Assembly: GCA_026162565.1 (NCBI GenBank)
Contig: JAOEIQ010000002.1
Coordinates: forward strand, 124,001 to 188,000
DNA from: Flavobacteriaceae bacterium NBU2973
Lineage (GTDB): Bacteria > Bacteroidota > Bacteroidia > Flavobacteriales > Flavobacteriaceae
Direction: 5' to 3'
Length of the DNA: 64,000 nucleotides
Shown here: piece by piece, positions 17,080 through 26,661 of the stretch
How positions within the stretch are numbered: the first letter of the stretch is position 1
Layout of the letters: every line of letters begins with the position of its first letter
Program-made: the position numbers and the translations under genes
The notes under the pieces: model-generated
Databases searched by the model: none
Told to the model about the DNA's origin: nothing
What the model saw: only the letters and a program-made list of their open reading frames with translations

Positions 17080-19506
17080 ATGCAGCAATATTTAAAAAGA
17101 ATCCTACCACACGTTTTAGTTTTAGTAGGATTTGTTGTTATTTCATTAGTTTATTTTAGTCCAGTTTTACAAGGTAAAAAGATTTTTCAAAGTGACATTA
17201 TGCATTACATTGGTGAAGCTAAACAGCAAACCGATTTTAGAGCAGAAACAGGAACTGAAACATATTGGACTAACAGTGTTTTTGGAGGCATGCCAACCTA
17301 TCAGCTTGGTGCAAAGTATCCTAATAACTGCATTAAAATGTTAGATTTAGTTTTACAGTTTTTACCTCGACCTGCTGATTATCTATTTTTATATCTACTA
17401 GGTTTTTATATTCTTTTATTGTCGTTAAAAGTTGATTATAAACTCGCCATATTAGGAGCTTTAGCTTTTGGGTTTTCTACATATTTAATTATTATTCTTG
17501 GAGTTGGTCATAATTCTAAAGCACATGCCATAGCCTATATGCCGTTAGTTTTAAGCGGAATTGTACTTACATTTAGAAAGAAATATGTTTTAGGGTTTAT
17601 ACTCACAACAATTGCGATGGGATTAGAGCTCGTTTCTAATCACTTACAAATGACGTATTACCTCTTATTGTTAGTTATAGTACTTGGAATTGCTTATTTG
17701 ATAGATGCCTTTAAAAAACAAATGCTTCCTCATTATTTTAAGTCTGTAGGTGTATTAATACTTGCTGTTATTTTGGCTATTGGTTTAAATGCTACTAACA
17801 TCATGGCCACTAAAGAGTATGCTAATGAGAGTATGCGTGGAAAAAGTGAACTTACTATTAATCCTGATGGTAGCCCGAAGGAAGTATCTTCTGGTTTAGA
17901 TAAAGAATATATAACACAATATAGTTACGGTATTCTGGAAACCTTTAACTTATATATTCCTCGTTTTATAGGAGGAGGAAGTTATGAAGATGTTGGTGAA
18001 GATTCAGAATTCTACAGTTATAATATTCGTCAAGGCGCTTCTCCTATTCAAGCTAAAGAAATAGTTAAAAATACTCCTACTTATTGGGGAGACCAACCTA
18101 TTGTTGAAGCTCCAGCATATGTTGGTGCGGTTATTTTGTTCTTATTTGTATTAGGAATGTTTTTGGTAAAAGGTCGTTTAAAATGGTGGCTTGTTGGTGG
18201 TACAATTTTATCATTGTTACTATCATATGGTAAAAACCTAGAATTTTTAACCAATTTCTTTATTGATTATGTTCCGCTTTACAATAAGTTTAGAGCAGTC
18301 AGTTCTATACAAGTAATTTTAGAGTTGTGTATTCCAGTTTTAGGAATTTTTGCTTTAGTTCGTTTATTTAATGATTATGAAAAAGATGAAGCAAAGTTAA
18401 AGGCTCTAAAATATACAACTGCTATTACAGCAGGATTAGCATTAGTATTCTTATTATTTAAAGGTGCATTGCCTTTTATGGATTTTACAGGAGTAAACGA
18501 TGGCTATTATCGCCAGAACTATGGACAAGAATTTATAAGTGCTATTAAGGATGATAGAATAACAATGTTTAATGCAGATACTATTAGAACACTAGTTTTA
18601 GTTTTGTTATCTGCAGGAACAGTGTATTTATTTTTAAAGCAGAAGCTATCTGAAAAACTTGTTATAATAGTATTTGGTGCTTTATTACTATTTGATTTGG
18701 TTGGAGTAGATAGACGTTATGTAAATACAGACAATTTTGTATCTGCTAAACAAGTTGATAAACCATATGTTGCTAATCAAGCTGATCAACAAATACTGAA
18801 AGACAAAGATCATTTTAGAGTACTGGATTTAACTGATAGAGCAGCAAGAGCATCTTATTTTCATAATTCGTTAACGGGATATACAGCTGCAAGACCGAAA
18901 CGAATAGAACATATTAGAGACTTTCATATTAATAAAGGCAACATGGAGGTTATTAATATGTTAAACACAAAGTATTTTATTCAACAGGATGAAAATGGTG
19001 TCTTTGCACAACAAAACCCATCAATTAATGGTAATGCTTGGTTTATTGAAAATCTAAAAGCAGTTAATTCACCAGATGAAGAAATTTTAATCCTTGACAG
19101 TTTGCAAACAAAAAAAGTTGCTGTATTTGATGCTTCAAAAATCAATAATTTAAAACCTCAAAACTTTAAAAAAGATTCGCTAGCTTCTATTGTTTTAAAG
19201 GACGTAAAACCAAATTATTTAAAATATGAATCTAATAATGCCTATGATGCTTTTGCTGTTTTTTCTGAAAGTTATTATGGAAACGGTTGGAATGCGTACA
19301 TAAATAATGAATTAACACCTCATTATAGAGTAAATTATATGTTACGAGGTTTGAATATTCCTAAAGGGAATCATACAATAGAATTTAAGTTTGAACCCCA
19401 AGTTGTAAAAACAGGTAGCGCTATTGCTTTAGCGAGTTCTATTATTTTAGGATTAATACTTTTGGTAGGTCTATATTTCGAATATAAAAACAATAAAAGT
19501 GCCTAA
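17080..19506 (+). CDS. YfhO family membrane protein (GT-C-like)
   Basis: This 808-aa protein has about 12 hydrophobic segments in the first 570 residues, a soluble region (about 575-775) and a last transmembrane segment near 780-800. The N-terminal loop has SDIMHYIGEAKQ and YWTNSVFGGMPTYQL, and the soluble part has YTAARPKRIEHIRDF and NGWNAYINNELTPHYRVNYMLRGL, as expected for YfhO. Known YfhO proteins take part in transfer of sugars to surface polymers such as lipoteichoic acid in Bacillus. In Bacteroidota the acceptor is unknown. It overlaps the following glycosyltransferase gene by 8 bases, so the two are translationally coupled. Confidence 0.88.
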   Translation: MQQYLKRILPHVLVLVGFVVISLVYFSPVLQGKKIFQSDIMHYIGEAKQQTDFRAETGTETYWTNSVFGGMPTYQLGAKYPNNCIKMLDLVLQFLPRPADYLFLYLLGFYILLLSLKVDYKLAILGALAFGFSTYLIIILGVGHNSKAHAIAYMPLVLSGIVLTFRKKYVLGFILTTIAMGLELVSNHLQMTYYLLLLVIVLGIAYLIDAFKKQMLPHYFKSVGVLILAVILAIGLNATNIMATKEYANESMRGKSELTINPDGSPKEVSSGLDKEYITQYSYGILETFNLYIPRFIGGGSYEDVGEDSEFYSYNIRQGASPIQAKEIVKNTPTYWGDQPIVEAPAYVGAVILFLFVLGMFLVKGRLKWWLVGGTILSLLLSYGKNLEFLTNFFIDYVPLYNKFRAVSSIQVILELCIPVLGIFALVRLFNDYEKDEAKLKALKYTTAITAGLALVFLLFKGALPFMDFTGVNDGYYRQNYGQEFISAIKDDRITMFNADTIRTLVLVLLSAGTVYLFLKQKLSEKLVIIVFGALLLFDLVGVDRRYVNTDNFVSAKQVDKPYVANQADQQILKDKDHFRVLDLTDRAARASYFHNSLTGYTAARPKRIEHIRDFHINKGNMEVINMLNTKYFIQQDENGVFAQQNPSINGNAWFIENLKAVNSPDEEILILDSLQTKKVAVFDASKINNLKPQNFKKDSLASIVLKDVKPNYLKYESNNAYDAFAVFSESYYGNGWNAYINNELTPHYRVNYMLRGLNIPKGNHTIEFKFEPQVVKTGSAIALASSIILGLILLVGLYFEYKNNKSA

Positions 19507-20788
19507 AAAAGCACTCATAATAGCTTATTATTGGCCACCAGCTGGTGGACCAGGAGTGCAACGCTGGTTAAAGTTTGTTAAATATCTTCATCAGTATGAT
19601 ATTGAACCAATTATTTATGTACCAGAAAATCCTAACTATCCGATTACTGACAATAGTTTAGAGGCAGATATTCCAAAAAATTTAGCCGTAATTAAACAAC
19701 CAATTAAGGAGCCTTATAAATTTGCTAAACTCTTCTCCAGAAAGCAGACAAAAAGAATAAGTTCTGGGATTATTTCTGAAAAGAAAAAACAATCGTTTAC
19801 AGAAGGTATTATGCTTTATATCAGAGGTAATTTTTTTATTCCTGATGCCAGAAAAGCCTGGTTAAAACCATCTGTGAGTTTCTTATCTAACTACATTGCT
19901 ACTGAAGCTATAGACACAATTATTACAACAGGGCCACCACATAGCTTGCATCTTATTGGAAGAGAACTTAAAAGAAAAATAGGAGTGAAGTGGCTAGCCG
20001 ATTTCCGTGATCCTTGGACAACAATAGGTTATCATAATAAACTAAAGCTAACAAAAAGGTCTCAAGAACGACATAAGAGTTTAGAGAAGTCAGTACTTAA
20101 TCAAGCTGATAAAATTATTGTAACAAGTTTCACTACAAAAAAGGAGTTTGAGGAATTAACAAGTAAACCTATTGCAGTAATTACAAATGGTTATGATGTT
20201 GAGAAATTAGATACTTCGATTCAAATAGATAAACAGTTTACTATTTCACATATTGGCTCTTTGCTTTCAGAGCGTAACCCTAAAATATTATGGGAATCTT
20301 TAAGTGAACTTATTGTGGAAGAAAAAGATTTTGCTCATGATTTTCAATTACGACTAGTTGGAACTGTTAGCGAACAGGTTATTAAAACTATTGAAGATTA
20401 TAATTTAAAATCGTTTTTATCTCTTACAGGTTATGTTAGCCACTCTGAAGCCATAAAACTGCAAAGACAATCTCAAGTATTATTACTTTTAGAAATAGAT
20501 TCAGAATCAACAAAATGCATTATTCCTGGTAAGTTATTTGAATATATGGCTTCAAATAGACCGATTATTGCAATCGGACCTAAAGACTCCGATGTAGAGA
20601 AAATTATTAAAGAGACTAATACTGGTCAATATTTTAATTATCAGGATAAAGAGTCTCTTAAAAGTTTAATTTTAGCTTATTATAAATCATACAAGTCAGG
20701 GCAACTGAAAGTAAATGCGATTGGTTTACAGGCTTATTCAAGAAAAGCCCTAACAAAAAAATTATCAGAAGTTATTAAATCCTTATAA
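19499..20788 (+). CDS. Glycosyltransferase (GT4-like)
   Basis: This 429-aa protein starts at GTG 19499, inside the last codons of YfhO. The start (KKALIIAYYWPPAGGPGVQRW) is the glycine-rich GT-B N-terminus. FRDPWTTIGYH, IVTSFTTKKEFEEL, VITNGYDVE and the C-terminal nucleotide-sugar site GKLFEYMASNRPIIAIGP are present. There is no signal peptide; it is probably peripheral on the inner membrane. With YfhO before and a flippase 9 bases after, it belongs to a surface-glycan assembly operon. Confidence 0.9.
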   Translation: MPKKALIIAYYWPPAGGPGVQRWLKFVKYLHQYDIEPIIYVPENPNYPITDNSLEADIPKNLAVIKQPIKEPYKFAKLFSRKQTKRISSGIISEKKKQSFTEGIMLYIRGNFFIPDARKAWLKPSVSFLSNYIATEAIDTIITTGPPHSLHLIGRELKRKIGVKWLADFRDPWTTIGYHNKLKLTKRSQERHKSLEKSVLNQADKIIVTSFTTKKEFEELTSKPIAVITNGYDVEKLDTSIQIDKQFTISHIGSLLSERNPKILWESLSELIVEEKDFAHDFQLRLVGTVSEQVIKTIEDYNLKSFLSLTGYVSHSEAIKLQRQSQVLLLLEIDSESTKCIIPGKLFEYMASNRPIIAIGPKDSDVEKIIKETNTGQYFNYQDKESLKSLILAYYKSYKSGQLKVNAIGLQAYSRKALTKKLSEVIKSL

Positions 20789-20797
20789 CTTTACAAT

Positions 20798-22252
20798 ATG
20801 GGAATAGTTCAAGATCAATCACTAAAAAACACCATTGTAACCTATATTGGTTTTGTATTTGGAGCTATTAACACCTTATTTTTATATACTAATTTTATTA
20901 GTGATAATTATTATGGTCTTGTAACATTTATTCTTTCTACTGCTTTAATTCTAATGCCCTTACTGGCATTTGGAGCTCACAATACTTTGGTAAGGTATTT
21001 TTCATCATTTAAAACCAAAGATGGGCTTTATAGTTTTTTAACAATGATGTTATTTATGCCTTTGGCTCTTATAATTTCAATAGCACTTATAATATATTTC
21101 TGTTATAACCCTTTAGCAGATTTACTTTCAGGAGAAAATGCAATAATCAAAGGCTACCTCTGGCATATTTTTGCTACAGCTATAGCGCTTTCTTATTTTG
21201 AGGTCTTCTATGCTTGGTCCAAAGTACATCTGCAAAGTGTATTTGGAAACTTTATGAAAGAAGTTTTTCATCGTATCTGTATTATGCTATTACTTTTTGC
21301 AGTCTATTTTAAATGGATTACTGTTGAACAGTTTATAAGCGGAATAGTAATAATCTACTCAATTAGGATGATAATCATGATGCTGTATGCTTTTAATCTT
21401 CGTTTGCCTATATTTAAATTTAGAAGGCTAGATAAGTTTAAAGAAATAGTACAATTTTCTACTTTAATAATTATTGCTGGATCTGTATCTGTACTGCTTT
21501 TAGATATTGATAAGTTTATGATTAGTCAGTATATAAAAATAGAAGAAGTTGCTTACTATGGAGTAGCAATTTACATAGCTTCAGTTATTGCTGTGCCATC
21601 AAGATCAATGTTGCAAATTACGAGCCCTTTGACTGCTAAATTTATTAATGATGATGATTTTTTAAGTTTAAAGTCTTTATACAATAAAAGCTCTTTAAAC
21701 CTATTAATAATCAGTGGATTAATATTTGTTTTAATTATATCAAATTTACAAGATTTATATAGAATTATACCTGAAGAGTTTAGTGGTGGATTTTATATTG
21801 TATTAATGGTTGGAATTGCAAAATTGTATGACAACTTTTTAGGTAATAACAATTCAATTTTGTTTAATAGTGACTATTATAAAATAGCATTGATACTAGG
21901 TGTATTTTTAGCTTTAATTACTATTGGATTTAACATGTATTTTATTCCGAAATATGGAATTGAAGGCGCAGCTTTAGCGACATTTCTAGCTGTACTCATT
22001 TATAATACTGCTAAACTCTTATTTGTTAAATTAAAATTTAATATGATGCCATTTTCTGGCAGCACCCTAATAGTTTTGTTAGTTACAGTGGTACTGAGTT
22101 TTGTGTTCTATTTTATGAAGCTTCCTTTTCATGCCATTATTAATATTGCTCTAAAGGGAATCATTACAGTAATATTATACATGGTTATTGTCTATAAGCT
22201 GAATTTATCTGAAGACATATCTAATATTTTAAATAGGTATTTGAAGCGATAG
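20798..22252 (+). CDS. Polysaccharide flippase / O-antigen exporter-like (MOP superfamily)
   Basis: This 484-aa polytopic protein has about 14 predicted transmembrane segments from residue 10 to the end. N-terminal YIGFVFGAINTLFLYTNFI, the central SVLLLDIDKFMISQYI helix pair and YGIEGAALATFLAVLIY near residue 390 are typical of Wzx/PST flippases. It probably moves lipid-linked sugars across the inner membrane. It is the last gene of the DUF4834-YfhO-GT-flippase run and is followed by a hairpin at 22268-22317. Confidence 0.88.
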   Translation: MGIVQDQSLKNTIVTYIGFVFGAINTLFLYTNFISDNYYGLVTFILSTALILMPLLAFGAHNTLVRYFSSFKTKDGLYSFLTMMLFMPLALIISIALIIYFCYNPLADLLSGENAIIKGYLWHIFATAIALSYFEVFYAWSKVHLQSVFGNFMKEVFHRICIMLLLFAVYFKWITVEQFISGIVIIYSIRMIIMMLYAFNLRLPIFKFRRLDKFKEIVQFSTLIIIAGSVSVLLLDIDKFMISQYIKIEEVAYYGVAIYIASVIAVPSRSMLQITSPLTAKFINDDDFLSLKSLYNKSSLNLLIISGLIFVLIISNLQDLYRIIPEEFSGGFYIVLMVGIAKLYDNFLGNNNSILFNSDYYKIALILGVFLALITIGFNMYFIPKYGIEGAALATFLAVLIYNTAKLLFVKLKFNMMPFSGSTLIVLLVTVVLSFVFYFMKLPFHAIINIALKGIITVILYMVIVYKLNLSEDISNILNRYLKR

Positions 22253-22267
22253 ACACCGTATAAATGA

Positions 22268-22317
22268 GAAAATCCCACGACATTTGCTTTGAGGCAAACT
22301 ATTGTCGCAGGACTTTC
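22268..22317. terminator. Imperfect long hairpin between convergent genes
   Basis: gaaaatcccacgaca pairs with tgtcgcaggactttc, and an inner tttgc/gcaaa stem is present. It lies between the flippase gene (plus) and the 388-aa secreted protein gene (minus). T tracts are weak on both sides, so termination is likely but not certain. The flank toward the minus gene (ctaactaaccaacc) resembles the flank of the hairpin at 23611-23649. Confidence 0.55.
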
Positions 22318-22337
22318 TAACTAACCAACCAAAATTT

Positions 22338-23504
22338 TTATAGACCTTTCCTTGATCTAGATGAACGAGAAGCTTTACTTGTTGTTTTTCTACTTTGTGA
22401 CCTAGTACTTACAGTGGATCTCTCCGAAGTTCTAGAGCTTCTATTCTGAAACGTTTTAGAACTTCTATTATTTCTTTTTTGAGCCACTTTATTTCTTGTA
22501 GATCTCTTATTAATTGTTGCTTCTGGTTTACCTCTTTGAGAGCTAGGTCTATCTACTCTGGGTTTTCCTTTTGTAACAGCATTATCAACTCTAGATACTT
22601 TAGGTTTTCCTCTATTAACTGTACTCGTATTAGGTCTAGTATTAGGTCTAACTCTATCAACTCTTGGCTTTCCTCTAGTAACAGTTTCAGGTTTACCAAG
22701 TCTTGAAACTCTAGGCTTACTTCTGCTTACAGTTTGATCTCCACGGGATATTCTTGGTTTTGCTTTTGCAACGGCATTACCACGTCTTGGTGTTGCAGAT
22801 TGTCTGTATCGATCACTTCTTGAAGCTTGAGCAACATTATTTCTTCTACTTGCATTATAACTTCTGTTATATCTTGGTCTTAAGTTGTCTCTGTAAGGTC
22901 TGTAATAGGTGTGCCTTATAGGATTATAAAACTGTCTGTAAGGTCTATTATATACTACACAATAATCTATAACTGGTATTGCATAAAATCTATGCCAAGG
23001 TCTGTATACATAACTTCTATTGAAGACGTTTATAAATCCAGAACAGTAATCAAATCTGTTAAACCTGTTGTAGTGAACAAATAATCCTCCAACTCTCGCA
23101 ATGCGTCCAAAATTATTATATCTAATATTTACGCTTCCAGCTTGAGTAATTCGACCGTAAAAATCATAATAAATAGGAACATTTTCTATTTGTACTACCG
23201 CTCCAAAATCATCGTATTGAACATAAGGGTTATAATTAAAACCAGTATTGAAACTTATGTTTACATTTCCAAAGTTTGCACCAACGCTAAAGTCTGGTCC
23301 AAAAGCATTTACATTAAAATCGAACTGACCATCTGGAAAAACAGCAAACTCTATACCTTGCTCAACAAATATGAAAGAATTACCATAACCTCTCGCAAAG
23401 TTTCTTGATGCATTATTATCTAAATCTGCTTTGGTGGTTGTGCTTGCAATAGCAGTTGTTCCTGATAGGAGCAAACCTGCTAAAATAAATACTAATTTCT
23501 TCAT
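22338..23504 (-). CDS. Secreted protein with GRI-type beta repeats and a basic Arg/Ser/Lys-rich tail
   Basis: Start chosen at ATG 23504, giving the signal peptide MKKLVFILAGLLLSGTTAIAS; a longer frame from 23591 adds 29 residues lacking signal features. The 388-aa product has IFVEQGIEFAVFPDGQFDF, then short repeats such as YDFYGRITQAGSVNIRYNNFGRIARVGGLFVHYNRF (split here over about 36 residues). An aromatic region and an approximately 170-residue basic tail with repeated GKPRVSR/GKPRVDR units follow. I do not recognise a functional family. The adjacent upstream gene is a shorter paralogue without the GKPR tail. Likely periplasmic or surface. Confidence 0.75.
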   Translation of the reverse strand: MKKLVFILAGLLLSGTTAIASTTTKADLDNNASRNFARGYGNSFIFVEQGIEFAVFPDGQFDFNVNAFGPDFSVGANFGNVNISFNTGFNYNPYVQYDDFGAVVQIENVPIYYDFYGRITQAGSVNIRYNNFGRIARVGGLFVHYNRFNRFDYCSGFINVFNRSYVYRPWHRFYAIPVIDYCVVYNRPYRQFYNPIRHTYYRPYRDNLRPRYNRSYNASRRNNVAQASRSDRYRQSATPRRGNAVAKAKPRISRGDQTVSRSKPRVSRLGKPETVTRGKPRVDRVRPNTRPNTSTVNRGKPKVSRVDNAVTKGKPRVDRPSSQRGKPEATINKRSTRNKVAQKRNNRSSKTFQNRSSRTSERSTVSTRSQSRKTTSKASRSSRSRKGL

Positions 23505-23610
23505 AATTGTTTGTTTTATAATTGATACACTATACCATAAACAAACAGCGTGCCATAAATCGAGTTTTGAATATAATAATTTGATTTTCAATTAATTAAA
23601 TTTATTAACA

Positions 23611-23649
23611 AAAAAAGAAACCCCTCAAGCAAATGCTCAAGGGACTCTT
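23611..23649 (-). terminator. Hairpin terminator after the 221-aa paralogue
   Basis: On the minus strand, aagagtcccttgagc, an atttloop and gcttgaggggtttct form a stem followed by a T tract. It separates the two paralogous secreted-protein genes, so they are probably separate transcripts. Confidence 0.75.
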
Positions 23650-23723
23650 CAACTAACCAACCTCCATTTAATTCTAAAGAATCAGAACTTTAATGGATTT
23701 TATAAAATTCAAATCAAAATTTA

Positions 23724-24389
23724 TTAATCGTCATATTTTTTGTGACGCTTTTTCGTTTTTTTATTACTCCTATAGTAAAAATCATCATCGTCATCATACC
23801 AATCGTTATCATAATCATCAAAATGATTTATACTACATTCTGGAGTATCACAAATTCCACATCCTTGATTACTAAAGTTAACATGTCCAGTAGTTCTAAT
23901 TATTTTTCCCCAACGATTATATTTTACATGTAACCCTCCAACTTGTCTTAATTGTCGATGACGATTTTTATCATATTTCATATACACACTTCCTGCACGC
24001 TTAATACGACCGAATCTATCATAGTTAATAAATATATTTCCGATACGTCTTACTTTTCCGTCATAATCATGAGTAATTAATACACCTCTTGATGTTGGAG
24101 TAGAGTAGTGCACACGTCTGCCAGGAGTACCAAAAGTTGTGTTTATAGATGCTCTTCTTGTTCTTGGTCTATATGTTTGATTTCCATAATTGGTATTAAA
24201 ATCAAAGCTACCATCAGGAAAAATCATAAACTCAACACCACGCTCTACAAACAAAATAGGTTGCATTTCACGATAGCGTTTTGTAATATCTAATCTTTTT
24301 CCTTTGTCTGCAGAAGTTGTTTCTGCTAATACTGATACAGGTGTTAATCCCATTAACAAGCCTGCAAATAATAATACTAGTTTTTTCAT
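23724..24389 (-). CDS. Secreted GRI-repeat protein, shorter paralogue
   Basis: This 221-aa protein has a signal peptide (MKKLVLLFAGLLMGLTPVSVLA). LFVERGVEFMIFPDGSFDFN matches the paralogue at 22338-23504, and so do the repeats YDYDGKVRRIGNIFINYDRF, GRIKRAGSVYMKYDK and RQVGGLHVKYNRWGKI. These alternate a turn (DxxGRI) with a short beta strand, recalling YD-type or WG-type repeats. The tail has CGICDTPECS and an Asp/Tyr/Lys-rich end. Function unknown; the pair likely arose by duplication and differs in C-terminal tails. Confidence 0.78.
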   Translation of the reverse strand: MKKLVLLFAGLLMGLTPVSVLAETTSADKGKRLDITKRYREMQPILFVERGVEFMIFPDGSFDFNTNYGNQTYRPRTRRASINTTFGTPGRRVHYSTPTSRGVLITHDYDGKVRRIGNIFINYDRFGRIKRAGSVYMKYDKNRHRQLRQVGGLHVKYNRWGKIIRTTGHVNFSNQGCGICDTPECSINHFDDYDNDWYDDDDDFYYRSNKKTKKRHKKYDD

Positions 24390-24636
24390 AGTATAAGGTT
24401 TTAAGATTTATGCCTACTCATTTAGCTTTTCGGCTTACGCTATTTGTATTGAATAAAACAATGAATATGCCAAAATTATAACTAGCTTATTTACAATAAA
24501 TTACATTTCATTTTTTTCGATTATTAAATAGTTGCGGTAACAAATTGTTCTAAAATCAGTCTTATTAATAAAATGGTATTTGTCTAATCAGCAGTTTTGT
24601 ATCATTTTTATTATTTTTATAAAATCAACCATCATC

Positions 24637-25749
24637 ATGTCAGAGAACAACTCAACCAATTGTTTAAACTGTGAGGAACCTTATGAAAAAGGTTTTGCTT
24701 TTTGTCCGCATTGTGGGCAAAAAACAAATGAAAATCTTACTGTAGGTGTATTATTCTATAATACAATTAGTAATTATTTTTCGTTTGATGCTCGTTTTTT
24801 GAAGAGCTTTATTCCATTAATGTTTATGCCAGGTACATTGGCAAAACGTTTTATACAAGGCAAGCGTTTATTATATTTGCATCCTGCGCAGATGTATTTA
24901 TTTATATCAGTTGTATTCTTCTTTCTCTTTTCATTTAGTGTTAGAAAGCAGGTACAGAGTATTGATGAAAGTTTAGCCAAAACATTAGAAAAGGAAAAAG
25001 TTGTTGACACTATTACTGACCAAAGAGTAAAAGATTCTATAAAACTTGCAAAAGCTGAAAGAAAAAGAATAAAAGATTCTATTACAACAGCTACCGCTCG
25101 AAAAGCTTTAAAAGCTAATAAATTATGGACAGGAATGAATGATCAGCAAATAGACTCATTATTAGCTACCGAAAAATTTAAAGACAATAAAAATAACTTT
25201 GGAACAAGTTTCAGTTTTGATGAAGAGAAAATTGATTCTCTAATTACTGCTGGTGCAACTGATAATGAAATTTATAGAGAAATGGGCTTGAAAAAGGATG
25301 ATAGCTTCATTAAACAGAGGCTTTATAAGCAAGCTTTAAAATTTTATAAAAAAAGACAAGGAGGAAGCATTTTACAGGCTTTTTATGACACGATTCCTAT
25401 TGCAATGTTCTTCTTATTGCCAATATTCGCTTTTATATTAAAGATATTTTATTTTAATAAAGGACGTTATGCACACCATTTAGTGTTTAGTTTCTACTAT
25501 TTCTCGTTTTTATTTACTGCTTTTAGTATAATACTTGGAGTCAATATGATTTGGGATATTCCGGATTGGATTGATTGGCTGGCAGCATTATCGACTTTTA
25601 TATACTTATATATTGCCTTAATTCGATTTTATGGTCAAGGTTGGTTTTTAACTTTTATAAAAGCAAATGTAGTAACCTTTGGATTCTTAATATTTGTAAT
25701 TCCTTTAACAGCTACTATACTTGGTCTATTTGCGTTTTTGTTTTATTAG
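24637..25749 (+). CDS. DUF3667 family membrane protein
   Basis: Start chosen at ATG 24637 (MSENNSTN); an upstream in-frame ATG at 24580 adds 19 hydrophobic residues unlike the family. The 370-aa product begins with a zinc ribbon (CLNCEEP and CPHCGQK), then the DUF3667 core with YFSFDARFLKSFIPLMFMPG and KRLLYLHPAQMYLFISVVFFF. A charged coiled region (about 115-230) and four to five C-terminal transmembrane segments follow. Function unknown. The CxxC pairs suggest metal binding on the cytoplasmic side. Confidence 0.85.
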   Translation: MSENNSTNCLNCEEPYEKGFAFCPHCGQKTNENLTVGVLFYNTISNYFSFDARFLKSFIPLMFMPGTLAKRFIQGKRLLYLHPAQMYLFISVVFFFLFSFSVRKQVQSIDESLAKTLEKEKVVDTITDQRVKDSIKLAKAERKRIKDSITTATARKALKANKLWTGMNDQQIDSLLATEKFKDNKNNFGTSFSFDEEKIDSLITAGATDNEIYREMGLKKDDSFIKQRLYKQALKFYKKRQGGSILQAFYDTIPIAMFFLLPIFAFILKIFYFNKGRYAHHLVFSFYYFSFLFTAFSIILGVNMIWDIPDWIDWLAALSTFIYLYIALIRFYGQGWFLTFIKANVVTFGFLIFVIPLTATILGLFAFLFY

Positions 25750-25813
25750 CTATAATTGGTCAATGAATATATACTTTATTAGAGTTTCTTTTTTTCTATA
25801 CTTTATAGAATAG

Positions 25814-26599
25814 CTATTTCAAATTTAATTCTGCCTCAATTGATTGAATCAAATCATTTGATGCTGCTCTCATTCCTTGCATTCTCTCAATACTTCTTCT
25901 TGCTACACGTCTGGCTTCTAAAAAATAAAATAACGCATCTGTGTAATGTTTTGATGATGGATCTTGTAACCAAGGGTGTTTTTTTAAAGCTTCAGATTTG
26001 TTTAAATAATAATCTGATCGAAATAACCGCCAACCATATTTGCATTCAAAATTAAGATCATTAACTTTTTTAACTTGAGCATTATGATAAAAATCTTCGC
26101 GTTCTAGTTGCTTATAATACACATTTATTTTAGTGATTAGCGAGTCTGATCCAATATTATACAATTTACCAGTATTTTTGATTTCTTCATAAACCGAAGT
26201 GTACAAATTATAAGCACTAGAGTTAAAGAAATTATTGTCATTCATATAAGCTATACGCTCATCATTAAGTTTAACATGATGACCACTATTTAAAAGTCTT
26301 ATAACTGAATCTAATCGCTTTTCATTTTCTGTCACACCATAGTGCTTTACAGGAGCATTTTTGCTAAACTCAATGAAATCTAAACGCTCAATATTGAGGT
26401 TTACTTCTTTTACCATTCTACGAAGTAAATTGTCATTCATTTTATCGGTAGATTTTTTGTTATAAAATGAATTGATCTGTACAGCTATTAATATTCCTAT
26501 AACCACAAGAATAATTTCACCAATGGCATATTTTAAGTATTTGCCAGTTTTGTTTTCTGAAATAAGCTGTTGGCGAATTTTACGAAAGAATTTTATCAT
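25814..26599 (-). CDS. DUF6090 family membrane-anchored protein
   Basis: Start chosen at ATG 26599 (MIKFFRKIRQQLI); the frame extends 7 codons upstream to 26620. The 261-aa product has the Bacteroidota signature RKIRQQLISENKTGKYLKYAIGEI followed by one transmembrane helix (ILVVIGILIAVQI). A largely helical extracytoplasmic region of about 210 residues ends with REARR-like and MRAASNDLIQSIEAEL segments. Function unknown. It is isolated between DUF3667 (convergent) and uvrA. Confidence 0.82.
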   Translation of the reverse strand: MIKFFRKIRQQLISENKTGKYLKYAIGEIILVVIGILIAVQINSFYNKKSTDKMNDNLLRRMVKEVNLNIERLDFIEFSKNAPVKHYGVTENEKRLDSVIRLLNSGHHVKLNDERIAYMNDNNFFNSSAYNLYTSVYEEIKNTGKLYNIGSDSLITKINVYYKQLEREDFYHNAQVKKVNDLNFECKYGWRLFRSDYYLNKSEALKKHPWLQDPSSKHYTDALFYFLEARRVARRSIERMQGMRAASNDLIQSIEAELNLK

Positions 26600-26661
26600 T
26601 TCTATTTGGTTGGTAATCAAAGATAGCGAAAAAAGAAAGGTGTGTTTTAAGTTGAATAAAA

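Noticed and set aside
22268-22317. Riboswitch-like structure
   Set aside because: The hairpin lies between two convergent 3' ends with no downstream gene to control, so termination is the simpler reading.
23142-24293. Several 60-90-codon plus-strand frames opposite the GRI-repeat proteins
   Set aside because: They are rich in Ile/Ser/Tyr/Asn from antisense reading, overlap signal-bearing minus-strand genes and have no family features.
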